From: Streptomyces oceani | GTDB lineage: Bacteria > Actinomycetota > Actinomycetes > Streptomycetales > Streptomycetaceae | Assembly (NCBI RefSeq): GCF_001751245.1 | Contig: NZ_LJGU01000119.1 | Coordinates: 643-53,706 of the forward strand | DNA: 53,064 bases | Reading direction: 5' to 3' | Shown here: positions 28,681 through 36,391 of the stretch, piece by piece | How the letters are laid out: the number at the start of each line of letters is the position of its first letter | Position numbering within the stretch: position 1 is the first letter of the stretch | Notes under the pieces: generated by a model | Told to the model about the DNA's origin: nothing | Database searches by the model: none | Seen by the model: only the letters and a program-made list of their open reading frames with translations | Made by a program: the position numbers and the translations under genes

Positions 28681-29343
28681 TCACTCGCGTACGCAGCCCG
28701 CCACCGCGTCCGAGACCGGGGTGTCTCCGCCGATCAGCTCCAGGGTGCGGCCGGCCGTGCGCGGCTCGTCCAGCAGACCGGCCAGTACCGCCGCCACGTC
28801 GTCCCGGGTGACCTCTCCCCGGCCGGTGCGCTCGGCTAGCTGAACCCGGCCAGTACCCGCGTCGTCCGTGAGCCGGCCGGGGCGCAGGATGGTCCAGTCC
28901 AGGCCCGTGCGAGCGCGTACGGCGGCGTCGGCGGCACCCTTCGCACGCAGGTACGTGGCGAACACGGCGTCCGTGCCCGGTGGCGGCTCCTCGTCCGCGC
29001 CCATCGCGGAGACCACGACGAGGCGCCGTACGCCCGCGTGCTCCGCCGCGTCGGCGAACAGCACCGCCGCCGCCCGGTCCACCGTCTCCTTGCGGGCCGC
29101 ACCACTGCCCGGCCCGGCGCCCGCCGCGAACACGGCGGTGTCCGCGTCCTCCAGGTGCCCCGTCACCTCGGCGAGGCGGGCCGACTCCAGGTCACACACG
29201 ACCGGCGTGGCACCCGTGGCACGGAGGTCCGCGGACTGTTCCGGATCTCTGACGAGCCCGACGACTTCGTCCCCGCGCCCGGCGAGGAGGCGTTCGAGCC
29301 GCAGAGCGATCTTGCCGTGTCCACCGGCGATGACTGTACGCAT
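28681..29343 (-). CDS. NAD(P)-binding atypical SDR (YwnB-like)
   Basis: 220-aa Rossmann-fold protein. The dinucleotide-binding motif is at the N-terminus (MRTVIAGGHGKIALRLERLL), followed by DEVVGLVRDPEQ and VVVSAMGADEEP; a YLRAKGAADAAVR segment holds the usual lysine. It belongs to the NAD(P)H-binding/atypical short-chain dehydrogenase group whose members often act as reductases or redox sensors; the substrate is unknown. The ATG at 29341-29343 was chosen because the motif begins there; the frame is open further upstream without family resemblance. A tandem repeat lies 45-65 bases upstream. Confidence 0.85.
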   Translation of the reverse strand: MRTVIAGGHGKIALRLERLLAGRGDEVVGLVRDPEQSADLRATGATPVVCDLESARLAEVTGHLEDADTAVFAAGAGPGSGAARKETVDRAAAVLFADAAEHAGVRRLVVVSAMGADEEPPPGTDAVFATYLRAKGAADAAVRARTGLDWTILRPGRLTDDAGTGRVQLAERTGRGEVTRDDVAAVLAGLLDEPRTAGRTLELIGGDTPVSDAVAGCVRE

Positions 29344-29387
29344 GGTTCCGACCGTACGCTCCGCACCCCGCGGCCGTACGGGCAACG

Positions 29388-29408
29388 CACCCGGCACCCG
29401 GCACCCGG
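29388..29408. repeat. Three tandem copies of CACCCGG
   Basis: Three contiguous 7-base copies at 29388-29394, 29395-29401 and 29402-29408, in the 131-base gap upstream of the leftward NAD(P)-binding gene. They could be a regulator site made of direct repeats or simple slippage in GC-rich DNA. Confidence 0.6.
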
Positions 29409-29474
29409 CACGCAGAACGCGGCACTCCTGTCCCTGGACGGCCCACCTGACCCCTGGATGCCGGTCCTCGTGCG

Positions 29475-30854
29475 TCATCCCTGTGACTGGCGGGGCAGAC
29501 CCAACCCGGTGGGACTGGCCGCGCCGTCGGCCTCCCCGCCCCCAGCCGAGCGCAGCGACTCCGCCGAGTCTCCGACGGCCCCCGCCGCGTCCCCGACAGC
29601 ACCCACGGAGTCGCAGTACTCACGCACCGCGGTCGTGCGCGCCACAACCCGCCCCCGATGCACCACGATCCGGCTGTACGCGAGCGACAGCGCCCCCGCG
29701 ACGCTGGTGCCCCGTACGGCCAACAGTTCGGCCGGGAAGCCGGGCTCCACCCGCACCTGCGGCAGACCCAGGGCCGTCCGCGCCCGGTTGCTCACCGCGT
29801 CGTAGGCGGCCACGGCGGCCAACTCGCCGTGTGAGGCGAGAAGATAGGCCGCACCGAGCGGGTCGCCCCGACCGACCTGGTTCGTGCCGTCCCGCAACGC
29901 CCCGCTGCCCGCTGCCACCTGCACGCCGGCCGCGCGCAGCAGACGTACGGGCGCGACGCGGGACGGCACATGTCGCTCCAGGGTGCCGCAACTGCCCTGC
30001 GGCAGGGCGACGACGGTGATACCCGCGGTGGCGAGCCGCTCGGCGACCCGCATGGTGACGTCGTGTGGCAGTCGGGCCAGGCCCCCGCAGGGGCCGATGG
30101 TCACGCCTGGCCGCAGGCCGCCCGCGGCTGCGGCCAGGCGGGCGAGCCGGGCCGGGTCTGCCCCGTCCGTGTGCAGGTCGACGGCACAGCCGTGCTCGGC
30201 GGCGACTTCCAGCACCGCGTCGACGTATCCGGCGGGGTCGGGGTCCAAGTCCGGACATCCGCCGACCACGTTCGCCCCCATCTTCAACGCGTCCCGCAGC
30301 ATCGCCAGTTCCTCAGCCCCGGCCCGTCCGGTCAGCAGCCGCGGCTCGGCGACGGTGCTCACCTCGGCCAGGCCACGCAGCGCGCGCCCGGACCGGAGCA
30401 CCGCCTCCAGGGCGCTCACGCCCACCACGTCGCCGATCCGGACGTGCGAACGCAGCGCCGTGGCACCGTGCCCGAGCTGCAGCAACGCAGCCTCCGTGGC
30501 GCGGCGCTGGACCTCGTCGGGATCGCTGGACGGGGGGCCGTCGGCCGCTGGCGGGACGGCTGCCGGGGCCGTCAGCGCGGTGTCGTAGTGCGCGTGCGGC
30601 TCGGCGGGTGCGGGCAGTAGCAGATGGCCGGACAGATCGACGCGGGTCGTCTCAGCGGCCGGACGGTCTGAGCTCTCCGCACTCCTGGCGAGGCTGCCGG
30701 CGGTGCCGACCGCTTCGATGCGGCCGCCGCGGAGACGTACGTCCACGGCGCGCCCGTCGATCAGCTGGGCGTCGCACAGCAGCAGTTCGGCGCCGCCGCG
30801 GTCGGTGGTCGGCGGTTCCGGGTCGCCCGGACCCCGGGGCTGGCTGTCGGCCAT
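29475..30854 (-). CDS. Cytosine-deaminase-like amidohydrolase with eroded metal site
   Basis: 459-aa protein of the amidohydrolase superfamily, closest in pattern to CodA-type cytosine deaminases. The first metal motif is intact (EPHAHYDTAL, H87 and H89), and H228 is present in VDLHTDGAD. By eye alignment with E. coli CodA, the catalytic Glu217 corresponds to Gly231, the ligand/catalytic His246 to Pro255 and the metal ligand Asp313 to Gly318. The protein may therefore be inactive as a deaminase or use a different chemistry. The frame is intact, so this is not a broken gene. The ATG at 30852-30854 is preceded by GGGGAG. Three GATGTTCG repeats lie 30-53 bases upstream of the start. Confidence 0.8.
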   Translation of the reverse strand: MADSQPRGPGDPEPPTTDRGGAELLLCDAQLIDGRAVDVRLRGGRIEAVGTAGSLARSAESSDRPAAETTRVDLSGHLLLPAPAEPHAHYDTALTAPAAVPPAADGPPSSDPDEVQRRATEAALLQLGHGATALRSHVRIGDVVGVSALEAVLRSGRALRGLAEVSTVAEPRLLTGRAGAEELAMLRDALKMGANVVGGCPDLDPDPAGYVDAVLEVAAEHGCAVDLHTDGADPARLARLAAAAGGLRPGVTIGPCGGLARLPHDVTMRVAERLATAGITVVALPQGSCGTLERHVPSRVAPVRLLRAAGVQVAAGSGALRDGTNQVGRGDPLGAAYLLASHGELAAVAAYDAVSNRARTALGLPQVRVEPGFPAELLAVRGTSVAGALSLAYSRIVVHRGRVVARTTAVREYCDSVGAVGDAAGAVGDSAESLRSAGGGEADGAASPTGLGLPRQSQG

Positions 30855-30883
30855 CGGACTCCCCACGCTTGGTGGACGTTCGG

Positions 30884-30907
30884 GATGTTCGGATGTTCGG
30901 ATGTTCG
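30884..30907. repeat. Three tandem copies of GATGTTCG upstream of the amidohydrolase
   Basis: Contiguous 8-base copies at 30884-30891, 30892-30899 and 30900-30907; read on the amidohydrolase strand they are CGAACATC repeats. They lie in the expected promoter area 30-53 bases before its ATG, and could be binding sites for a regulator that contacts direct repeats. Confidence 0.7.
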
Positions 30908-31258
30908 AGACGCACGCTCGGGGCCACAACGGGCACCTGCGAGGCGCGTGTACCGCTTCCGCCGTCCGTGACGCTCGCACGAGGTCACTCCGGATGCCCG
31001 TCACTCCGGGTGTCCGGAAGCGTGGCCGTGAGCGGGATCGTGCGCGTGTGCGTGGCACGGGGTAACACAGCGTGAAGAGAGCCTACGGGCTTTGGCGGAC
31101 GGTGACCGGTAGGCGGGAAATAGTCGTACCGGTCCGTGTGTTCCGCCGAGGGCCGGGGCGCGGGTCGACCGAGGGGCGACGAGTCGGTGGAGTCGGAAGC
31201 GACTGGCCGGATACGGATTTCACCTTCGGCGGCCGAGCGTGTAATGTCTTTCCCGCTC
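30908..31258 (+). promoter_or_regulatory. Intergenic region with tRNA-Thr promoter
   Basis: About 350 bases without a convincing gene between the amidohydrolase and tRNA-Thr. Near its right end TTCACC (31219-31224) and TAATGT (31242-31247) are separated by 17 bases. The TAATGT is 11 bases before the mature tRNA-Thr, a good position for its promoter. The rest shows no clear structure. Confidence 0.45.
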
Positions 31259-31331
31259 GCCCCAATAGCTCAGTCGGTAGAGCGTCTCCATGGTAAGGAG
31301 AAGGTCAGCGGTTCGATTCCGCTTTGGGGCT
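31259..31331 (+). tRNA. tRNA-Thr (anticodon GGT)
   Basis: 73-base cloverleaf: acceptor GCCCCAA with TTGGGGC, D-arm GCTC/GAGC, anticodon stem TCTCC/GGAGA, loop ATGGTAA with GGT at 31293-31295, and T-arm AGCGG-TTCGATT-CCGCT. The discriminator is T at 31331; CCA is not encoded. tRNA-Met follows 49 bases later. Confidence 0.97.
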
Positions 31332-31344
31332 CTGATGCGAGAGT

Positions 31345-31368
31345 CCTCCCGCCGGAGCCGGCGGGAGG
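31345..31368 (+). terminator. Stem-loop between tRNA-Thr and tRNA-Met
   Basis: CCTCCCGCCG (31345-31354) pairs perfectly with CGGCGGGAGG (31359-31368) around GAGC. It may terminate tRNA-Thr transcription or mark a processing site if both tRNAs share a transcript. No T-tract. Confidence 0.45.
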
Positions 31369-31380
31369 CGCCCGTATCCT

Positions 31381-31453
31381 GGCGGCGTAGCTCAGTCGGT
31401 AGAGCAAACGGCTCATAATCGTTGTGTCACCGGTTCAAGTCCGGTCGCCGCTA
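31381..31453 (+). tRNA. tRNA-Met, elongator (anticodon CAT)
   Basis: 73-base cloverleaf: acceptor GGCGGCG with CGCCGCT (the outermost pair is G-U), D-arm GCTC/GAGC, anticodon loop CTCATAA with CAT at 31414-31416, and T-arm ACCGG-TTCAAGT-CCGGT. It lacks the three G-C pairs typical of an initiator anticodon stem (AACGG/TCGTT here), so it is the elongator type. The discriminator is A; CCA is not encoded. rpmG follows 93 bases later. Confidence 0.93.
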
Positions 31454-31546
31454 CTTCACTGGCAGTAGCCGATTGTGGGGTCGGTCCTCCGATCGGCTAC
31501 TCTTTCTGTGTTCTGTTACCTCCCAGGCCGTCCAAGGAGCACTCAC

Positions 31547-31711
31547 GTGGCTGCCACCGAAGTCCGTCCGAAGATCACGCTGGCATGCGTCGAGTGCAAG
31601 GAGCGGAACTACATCACCAAGAAGAACCGGCGTAACAACCCGGACCGTCTTGAGATGAAGAAGCACTGCCCGCGCTGCAACGCGCACACCGCTCACCGCG
31701 AGACGCGCTGA
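31547..31711 (+). CDS. rpmG: 50S ribosomal protein L33
   Basis: 54-aa ribosomal protein: [20 protein letters not shown] start, then [20 protein letters not shown] and [14 protein letters not shown]. Two CxxC pairs (CVEC, CPRC) form a zinc ribbon, so this is the zinc-binding form rather than the Cys-less form induced under zinc starvation. The GTG at 31547 follows AAGGAG at 31534-31539. It sits between tRNA-Met and the two dehydratase genes, the same order as rpmG-hadA-hadB in mycobacteria. Confidence 0.97.
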   Translation: MAATEVRPKITLACVECKERNYITKKNRRNNPDRLEMKKHCPRCNAHTAHRETR

Positions 31712-31772
31712 CCGTTCGGAGACAGCCAGCTCAGCTCGATGCGCTCCGGCCGCTCGCGAGCACTCGTACGTG

Positions 31773-31802
31773 AGGCCGCCTCCGTCGCTGGAGGCGGCCT
31801 TT
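31773..31802 (+). terminator. Terminator after rpmG
   Basis: AGGCCGCCTCC (31773-31783) pairs perfectly with GGAGGCGGCCT (31790-31800) around a 6-base loop and is followed by TT. It ends the rpmG transcript about 60 bases after the stop codon. Confidence 0.75.
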
Positions 31803-31915
31803 GGCGTATCCGGCCCCACGATGTGGGGGCGGGCGCCGCGAAGGAGGTCCGCGGTCTCCGAGGGCCGTCCGCTGAGACGCTCAGGCGCAGACAACACCCC
31901 TGGAGGTAACCGGCG

Positions 31916-32368
31916 ATGGCGGTGGACGAGTCGTTCGTCGGGCGGTGCTACCCGCCCGTGCGTTCGTACGAGGTGGGACGGGAGAAGATCCGCGACTTCG
32001 CCCAGGCGATCGGCGACCCGAACCCGGTCTACACCGACCCGGAGGCAGCCCGGGCGCTGGGTCACCCCGATGTGATCGCGCCGCCCACCTTCGTGTTCTC
32101 GATCACCTTTCGTGCCGCCGGCATCGTGCTGGAGGACCCCAAGCTGGGTCTGGACTACAGCCGAGTGGTGCATCGCAGCCAGAAGTTCACGTACAGCCGG
32201 CCGGTGCGCGTGGGCGACGTGCTGGAGGTCACCTCCACCATCGAGTCGGTCAAGTCACTGCGTGGCAACGAGTTGCTGGAGATCCGCGGCGACGTGTACG
32301 ACACGGCCGGTGAGTTGGTCGTCACCACCCTGTGCGCGCTGGTGGCCCGGCGGGACGAGGAGAGCTGA
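31916..32368 (+). CDS. MaoC-like (R)-hydroxyacyl dehydratase, HadA-type subunit (UPF0336)
   Basis: 150-aa single hot-dog-fold protein: VGREKIRDFAQAIGDPNPVY, TDPEAARALGHPDVIAPPTF and LVVTTLCALVARR. It lacks the catalytic Asp-His pair of hydratase 2 (GDPNPVYTD instead of DxNPxH), as in HadA/HadC, the structural partner subunits of mycobacterial fatty-acid dehydratase. A catalytic HadB-type gene follows 2 bases later. The probable role is a heterodimeric 3-hydroxyacyl-thioester dehydratase in fatty-acid or related metabolism. The ATG at 31916 follows GGAGG at 31901-31905. Confidence 0.88.
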   Translation: MAVDESFVGRCYPPVRSYEVGREKIRDFAQAIGDPNPVYTDPEAARALGHPDVIAPPTFVFSITFRAAGIVLEDPKLGLDYSRVVHRSQKFTYSRPVRVGDVLEVTSTIESVKSLRGNELLEIRGDVYDTAGELVVTTLCALVARRDEES

Positions 32369-32370
32369 GG

Positions 32371-32805
32371 ATGGCCGCGAAGATCGCCTTCGCCGAGACC
32401 GAGGTCGGCACGGAACTGCCACCCCAGTCGTTCGCCGCGACCCGGGCCACCCTGGTGCGCTACGCCGGCGCCTCCGGGGACTTCAACCCGATTCACTGGA
32501 ACGAGCGATTCGCCCGCGAGGTCGGCCTGGAGAACGTGATCGCGCACGGCATGTTCACCATGGCCGAGGCCGCGCGCGTGGTCACCGACTGGGTCGGTGA
32601 CCCGGCCGCGGTGGTGGACTACGGCGTTCAGTTCTCCCGGCAGGTGATCGTGCCGGACGATGACCAGGGTGCCCGGATCGACGTCACCGCGCAGGTCGCC
32701 GCGGTGGTGGACGAGGCAGCCCGTACGGTACGCGTGGACCTGACCGCGATGAGCGACGGGCAGAAGGTCCTCGGTCGTGCCCGTGCCGTGGTGGCCCTGG
32801 CCTGA
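32371..32805 (+). CDS. MaoC-like (R)-hydroxyacyl dehydratase, HadB-type catalytic subunit
   Basis: 144-aa hot-dog-fold protein with the intact hydratase 2 motif in ASGDFNPIHWNERFAREVGL, carrying the catalytic Asp and His, then NVIAHGMFTMAEAARVVTDW. It would dehydrate 3-hydroxyacyl thioesters, most likely as a dimer with the HadA-type protein encoded just upstream (2-base gap). The ATG at 32371 follows GAGGAGAGCTGAGG. The order rpmG-hadA-hadB near secE-nusG-rplK mirrors mycobacteria, where hadB is essential for mycolic-acid synthesis; Streptomyces makes no mycolic acids, so its role here must differ. Confidence 0.9.
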   Translation: MAAKIAFAETEVGTELPPQSFAATRATLVRYAGASGDFNPIHWNERFAREVGLENVIAHGMFTMAEAARVVTDWVGDPAAVVDYGVQFSRQVIVPDDDQGARIDVTAQVAAVVDEAARTVRVDLTAMSDGQKVLGRARAVVALA

Positions 32806-32908
32806 CCGGCAGGGCCCGGGCTGGCCAGCCGGGAACCGGTCCCGTCGAAGGCGGCCCCACGGGAGGCGCGAGCCGAAGCCGCCGGGCCCTTCTCGTACGC
32901 TGGAGCGC

Positions 32909-33964
32909 GTGCAGGAACTCTACGAAGCGCCGCTGGCCCCGTTGACCACCCTTCGTCTTGGCGGCCCCGCCGACCGTCTGCGGACGGCCACCACGGACGA
33001 GGAGGTCGTCGCCGCCGTACGAGAGGCGGACGACGCCGGCGAACCGCTGCTTGTCATCGGTGGTGGCAGTAACCTCGTCATCGCCGACAAGGGGTTCCGC
33101 GGCACCGCCCTGCGCGTCGCCACCACCGGCTTCCGGCTGGACGGCGCCCAGCTTGAGCTGGCCGCGGGGGAGAACTGGTCCGCCGTGGTGGAGCGTACGG
33201 TCCAGGCCGGGCTCGCCGGTGTCGAATGCCTGGCCGGCATCCCCGGCTCGGCAGGTGCGACGCCGATCCAGAACGTCGGAGCGTACGGCCAGGAGGTGGC
33301 GAGCACCCTTACCGAGGTGGTGGCCTACGATCGCCGCCTGCGGCGGACGGTGACCGTCCCACGGGACGAGTGCGGCTTCGCCTACCGGCACAGCCGCTTC
33401 AAGGCGGACCCTGATCGCTTCGTCGTCCTCCGGGTCCGCTTCGCGCTGGACGACGCGGGCGGGCTGTCCGGCCCGGTGAGGTACGCCGAGACGGCCCGGG
33501 CGCTCGGCGTGCGCCCGGGCGAACGCGTCCCGCTGGCCGAGGCCCGGGAGACGGTGCTGAAGCTGCGGGCGGGCAAGGGCATGGTGCTCGACCCGGAGGA
33601 CCACGACACCTGGTCGGCTGGCTCCTTCTTCACCAATCCGCTGCTCACCGAGGCCGAGCACGCGGCGTTCCTCGCCCGGGTCGCCGAGCGGCTGGGCCCG
33701 GATGTCGCGCCACCGGCGTACGCCGCCGGGGAGGGCCGGACCAAGACCTCCGCCGCCTGGCTCATCGACCGTGCGGGTTTCACCAAGGGCTACGGCGACG
33801 GCCCGGCCCGTATCTCGGGCAAGCACACCCTCGCGCTGACGAACCGGGGCAGCGCCAGTACGGAGGACCTGCTGACACTGGCCCGTGAGGTACGGGAAGG
33901 GGTACGGCACGCCTTCGGGGTGACCCTGGTCAACGAGCCGGTGACGGTGGGCTGCGCGTTGTGA
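32909..33964 (+). CDS. murB: UDP-N-acetylenolpyruvoylglucosamine reductase
   Basis: 351-aa flavoenzyme that reduces UDP-GlcNAc-enolpyruvate to UDP-MurNAc with NADPH, the second committed step of peptidoglycan synthesis. The FAD-binding part shows PLTTLRLGGPADRL, VIGGGSNLVIADKGFRGTAL and AGIPGSAGATPIQNVGAYGQ; the C-terminal domain has the catalytic Ser in SAGSFFTNPLLT and RTKTSAAWLIDRAGFTKG. YRHSRFK supplies the conserved Arg. The GTG at 32909 has GGAG 4 bases upstream and starts the family resemblance (VQELYEAPLAPLTT). It is co-directional with the dehydratases 103 bases upstream and convergent with a methyltransferase. Confidence 0.95.
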   Translation: MQELYEAPLAPLTTLRLGGPADRLRTATTDEEVVAAVREADDAGEPLLVIGGGSNLVIADKGFRGTALRVATTGFRLDGAQLELAAGENWSAVVERTVQAGLAGVECLAGIPGSAGATPIQNVGAYGQEVASTLTEVVAYDRRLRRTVTVPRDECGFAYRHSRFKADPDRFVVLRVRFALDDAGGLSGPVRYAETARALGVRPGERVPLAEARETVLKLRAGKGMVLDPEDHDTWSAGSFFTNPLLTEAEHAAFLARVAERLGPDVAPPAYAAGEGRTKTSAAWLIDRAGFTKGYGDGPARISGKHTLALTNRGSASTEDLLTLAREVREGVRHAFGVTLVNEPVTVGCAL

Positions 33965-34015
33965 CGCTCGCGGCGGGGACGCGTGACCTGTGCGGCGATC
34001 CGGCGCGCCGTGGGC

Positions 34016-34603
34016 CTACCGGCGCCGCACGCTGACCAGCCACGCCGGGACCTCGCCGGTCGTGACGGCGTAGGTCGACGGGTCGATCCGCATGCTGCTC
34101 CAGTCGTCGTCGAAGGCTTCGACGATCTGGGCGCGAGTGAGACTCGGGTGCTCATCGGAGTATTCGCTGATCTGCAACAAGTGCACCCATCCGGAGGACT
34201 CCAGCACCTGCGCCAGTTGACGGGTGTAGGCGAGCCGATCCTCGGCGGAGTTCCCCGGGATGTGCAGGAAGGCCGAGTCGAGGACGGTGTCGAAGGTACG
34301 TCCCAGCCCGGCGAGGTCGAACGCGTCCGCCAGTTCGAACTCCGCCGTCAGGCCGCGCTGCTCCGCCTTATCGCGGGCCTGCGCGAGCGCGGTTTCGGAG
34401 CCGTCGACGCCGAGCACGGCGTGCCCCCGGGAGGTCAGGTGCAGGCTGTTCTCCCCGGTCCCGCAGGCCACGTCCAGCACCCGGCCGGTGAACATACCCC
34501 GCTCGGCGAGCCCGACCACCGCCGGCTGCGGTGCCGAGGTCTCCCATGGCGGGGTGCCCTCCCGGTAGGTCTCGTCGAAGCTGTCGTAGCTGTTGCGACT
34601 CAT
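34016..34603 (-). CDS. Class I SAM-dependent methyltransferase (first)
   Basis: 195-aa methyltransferase with the SAM-binding motif I GRVLDVACGTGENSLHLTSR, motif II VLGVDGSETALAQARDKAEQ and DAFDLAGLGRTFDTVLDSAF. The N-terminus SFDETYREGTPPWETSAPQP is typical of small-molecule or thiopurine-type methyltransferases. The substrate is unknown. It converges with murB and is followed upstream, on the same strand, by a second unrelated methyltransferase 128 bases away. Confidence 0.88.
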   Translation of the reverse strand: MSRNSYDSFDETYREGTPPWETSAPQPAVVGLAERGMFTGRVLDVACGTGENSLHLTSRGHAVLGVDGSETALAQARDKAEQRGLTAEFELADAFDLAGLGRTFDTVLDSAFLHIPGNSAEDRLAYTRQLAQVLESSGWVHLLQISEYSDEHPSLTRAQIVEAFDDDWSSMRIDPSTYAVTTGEVPAWLVSVRRR

Positions 34604-34731
34604 GGCGCTGTCCTCTCGTCGTGCGGTGTGCCGCCGCCGTCCGGGCTGATGGCACGAAGCTATGAGTTAAACACTGCTTCAGGTCAACTGCCCGGATCGG
34701 ACAAGCTGTTGTCTCCGCGGAGCCGCTGTCG

Positions 34732-35469
34732 CTAGGCCCCCTTTCGCGCGTTGATCCACAGAAACAGTGGCAGCCTCTGCCATCTGGTTCGCCTGCCCGG
34801 AGCCGTCTCCGGATCGGCGGCAGGCCGCGGCTCCCGTAGCTCGGTGATCGTGAAGCCGGCTCGGTACAGCGCGTCGGTGTACGTCCCCAGCGAGTGGCTC
34901 CAGCCGTGGAAGCGCATGGTGAGCCCGTCGCGGGTCTCGGTGCCACGGAACTCGCGGCTCGCGTGGTAGTCCAGCTCGCCGGAGATCACGAGGTCCGCGT
35001 CCGGGGATTGCGTGGTGAAGCGTCCCCGGTCGAAGAACGGATGCACCACCGAGAGCGTCAGCACGCCGCTCGGGCTCAGCACCCGAGCCGCCTCCCGTAC
35101 GGCCGCCGGCATGTCCGGCACGTCCATCAGCATGTTGTACGCCACCACCCGGTCGAAGCCACCGTCCGGGAAGGGCAGCGCGGTGGCGTCGGCGAGGTGG
35201 TACTCCGCCGCGGAGTCGCTCCGTTCGGCAGCGTGCAGCAGGCTTGGCGAGAGGTCGCTGGCCGTCACGCGGTGTCCCAGGTCGGTGAGTTCCCGGGAGA
35301 TGCGTCCCTCGCCGCAGCCCAGTTCCAGGGTGTGGTCGCCGGGAGCGGGGAGGAAGTCCCGGAAGGCGGTCCGGAAGTCCCAGAAGACGTCGTGGCCGGG
35401 GGTGCGCGCCCAGGTCGTCCATTCCTCGGCGACCTGTTCCCAGTGCGGTGCGGATGTGTCGTCGGTCAT
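34732..35469 (-). CDS. Class I SAM-dependent methyltransferase (second)
   Basis: 245-aa methyltransferase: motif I HTLELGCGEGRISRELTDLG, then VTASDLSPSLLHAAERSDSA, and LPFPDGGFDRVVAYNMLMDV, the UbiE/COQ5-like signature. The start MTDDTSAPHWEQVAEEW at 35467-35469 is chosen from similarity; the frame is open further upstream with Arg-rich nonsense. No good ribosome-binding site is seen. The substrate cannot be deduced. It is read in the same direction as the first methyltransferase and may share its transcript. Confidence 0.85.
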   Translation of the reverse strand: MTDDTSAPHWEQVAEEWTTWARTPGHDVFWDFRTAFRDFLPAPGDHTLELGCGEGRISRELTDLGHRVTASDLSPSLLHAAERSDSAAEYHLADATALPFPDGGFDRVVAYNMLMDVPDMPAAVREAARVLSPSGVLTLSVVHPFFDRGRFTTQSPDADLVISGELDYHASREFRGTETRDGLTMRFHGWSHSLGTYTDALYRAGFTITELREPRPAADPETAPGRRTRWQRLPLFLWINARKGA

Positions 35470-35723
35470 TGATGAAGAGTTCCAGCGGCCACCGACACGG
35501 GCAACCGACTTTGTCGTACGCCGCCGAGATCCCCGTCGTTGAGGCCTCCGCCGCCGTTCCGGGCCCCGGCTCCCGTTCCGGGGCCCGGGGCGACACCCGT
35601 GACAGGACAGCCCTTGGCGCTCGTCGCCCGGTGGGCTGATCACTCTGCTCGTGCCGGGCAAGGCGTACCCGTGAGTCGTTTCCTGGGTTGGTTCCTCGGT
35701 CGGCGGCACGCGGGATGGGCGTG

Positions 35724-36178
35724 TCAGGCGGTCGTCGTTGCTTCCCGGGGCGTGGCGGGCTCGGGGGCGGTCGCCCGGCGGGGCTCGGGGCGCCAGGTGG
35801 CGACCAGGGCGGCGGCCAGGAGTAGTTCGGCGATGTCGCCGGCGTAGTACATGATCTCGGCCCGCCCGCGGCCAGACGAGCGCGAGGGCGCGTACATGCC
35901 GATAAGCACGTGTTGGGCCGTGTGGCCGCGGAAGTCCTGGTGCGCGAAGGGAGCCACGGGCGGCAGGAGGGTGCGCCGAGTAGGACGAGGCCGGTCAGGA
36001 AGGCGGCCGTCCGCCACCGGCTCCAACCCAGGGCCGGATTGCGGCGGCGGGCTCGGCGGACGAGGAGCAGGTAGGTGCCGGCAGCGGCCACCAGCACAAG
36101 CGCGGGTAGCACCCACTCCGGGTCGATGCTGTGGCCGCTGCTCGCGTCGTGTCCACCGTCGTGGGCGGGGTGGCCCAT
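35724..36178 (-). pseudogene. Broken ctaG-like cytochrome oxidase assembly gene
   Basis: The first about 65 codons (from the ATG at 36176-36178) give a His-rich start and two helices (MGHPAHDGGHDASSGHSIDP; LPALVLVAAAGTYLLLVRRA; WRTAAFLTGLVLLG). Near 35974 the reading shifts by one base; the other frame continues with LLPPVAPFAHQDFRGHTAQH and VLIGMYAP, a CtaG signature. It then jumps to IMYYAGDIAELLLAAALVAT, which resembles the very end of such proteins. So there is one frameshift plus an internal loss of most of the middle helices. CtaG-type proteins insert copper into cytochrome c oxidase. Only about 150 of roughly 300 codons remain. Confidence 0.6.
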
Positions 36179-36288
36179 CAGGCGTGCCGGCTCTCGTGCC
36201 GTCCGGCATCGGGGTCGAGGGGCTGGCCACTGGCCTGGAGTAGGTAGCCGCCGGCGGCCAGGAGGGCGCCCAGGACGAGGAAGCTCAC
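36178..36288 (-). CDS. 36-aa membrane microprotein next to the ctaG remnant
   Basis: Small frame VSFLVLGALLAAGGYLLQAS then GQPLDPDAGRHESRHA: one transmembrane segment plus a short polar tail. The GTG at 36286-36288 has an excellent GAGGAG 6 bases upstream and the stop overlaps the start of the ctaG remnant (TGATG), so it was translated together with that gene. The frame feeding into it from upstream (36285 to about 36390, ending PAPVPEETA) may be the tail of another lost gene. Reality is supported by coupling and ribosome-binding site, not by any known family. Confidence 0.4.
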   Translation of the reverse strand: MSFLVLGALLAAGGYLLQASGQPLDPDAGRHESRHA

Positions 36289-36391
36289 GCCGTCTCCTCG
36301 GGGACCGGGGCAGGCGGGGCCGCGGCCCACCGGGCAGGTCGGGGAGCCGGAGTCGGTGCCGACTCCAGGCCGAGGAGCTCGAGCAGGCTCG

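Noticed and set aside
34679..36178. A 499-codon minus-strand frame spanning the ctaG-like start and the second methyltransferase
   Set aside because: Only its first 65 residues resemble protein; the rest is out of frame with the methyltransferase and with the ctaG remnant.
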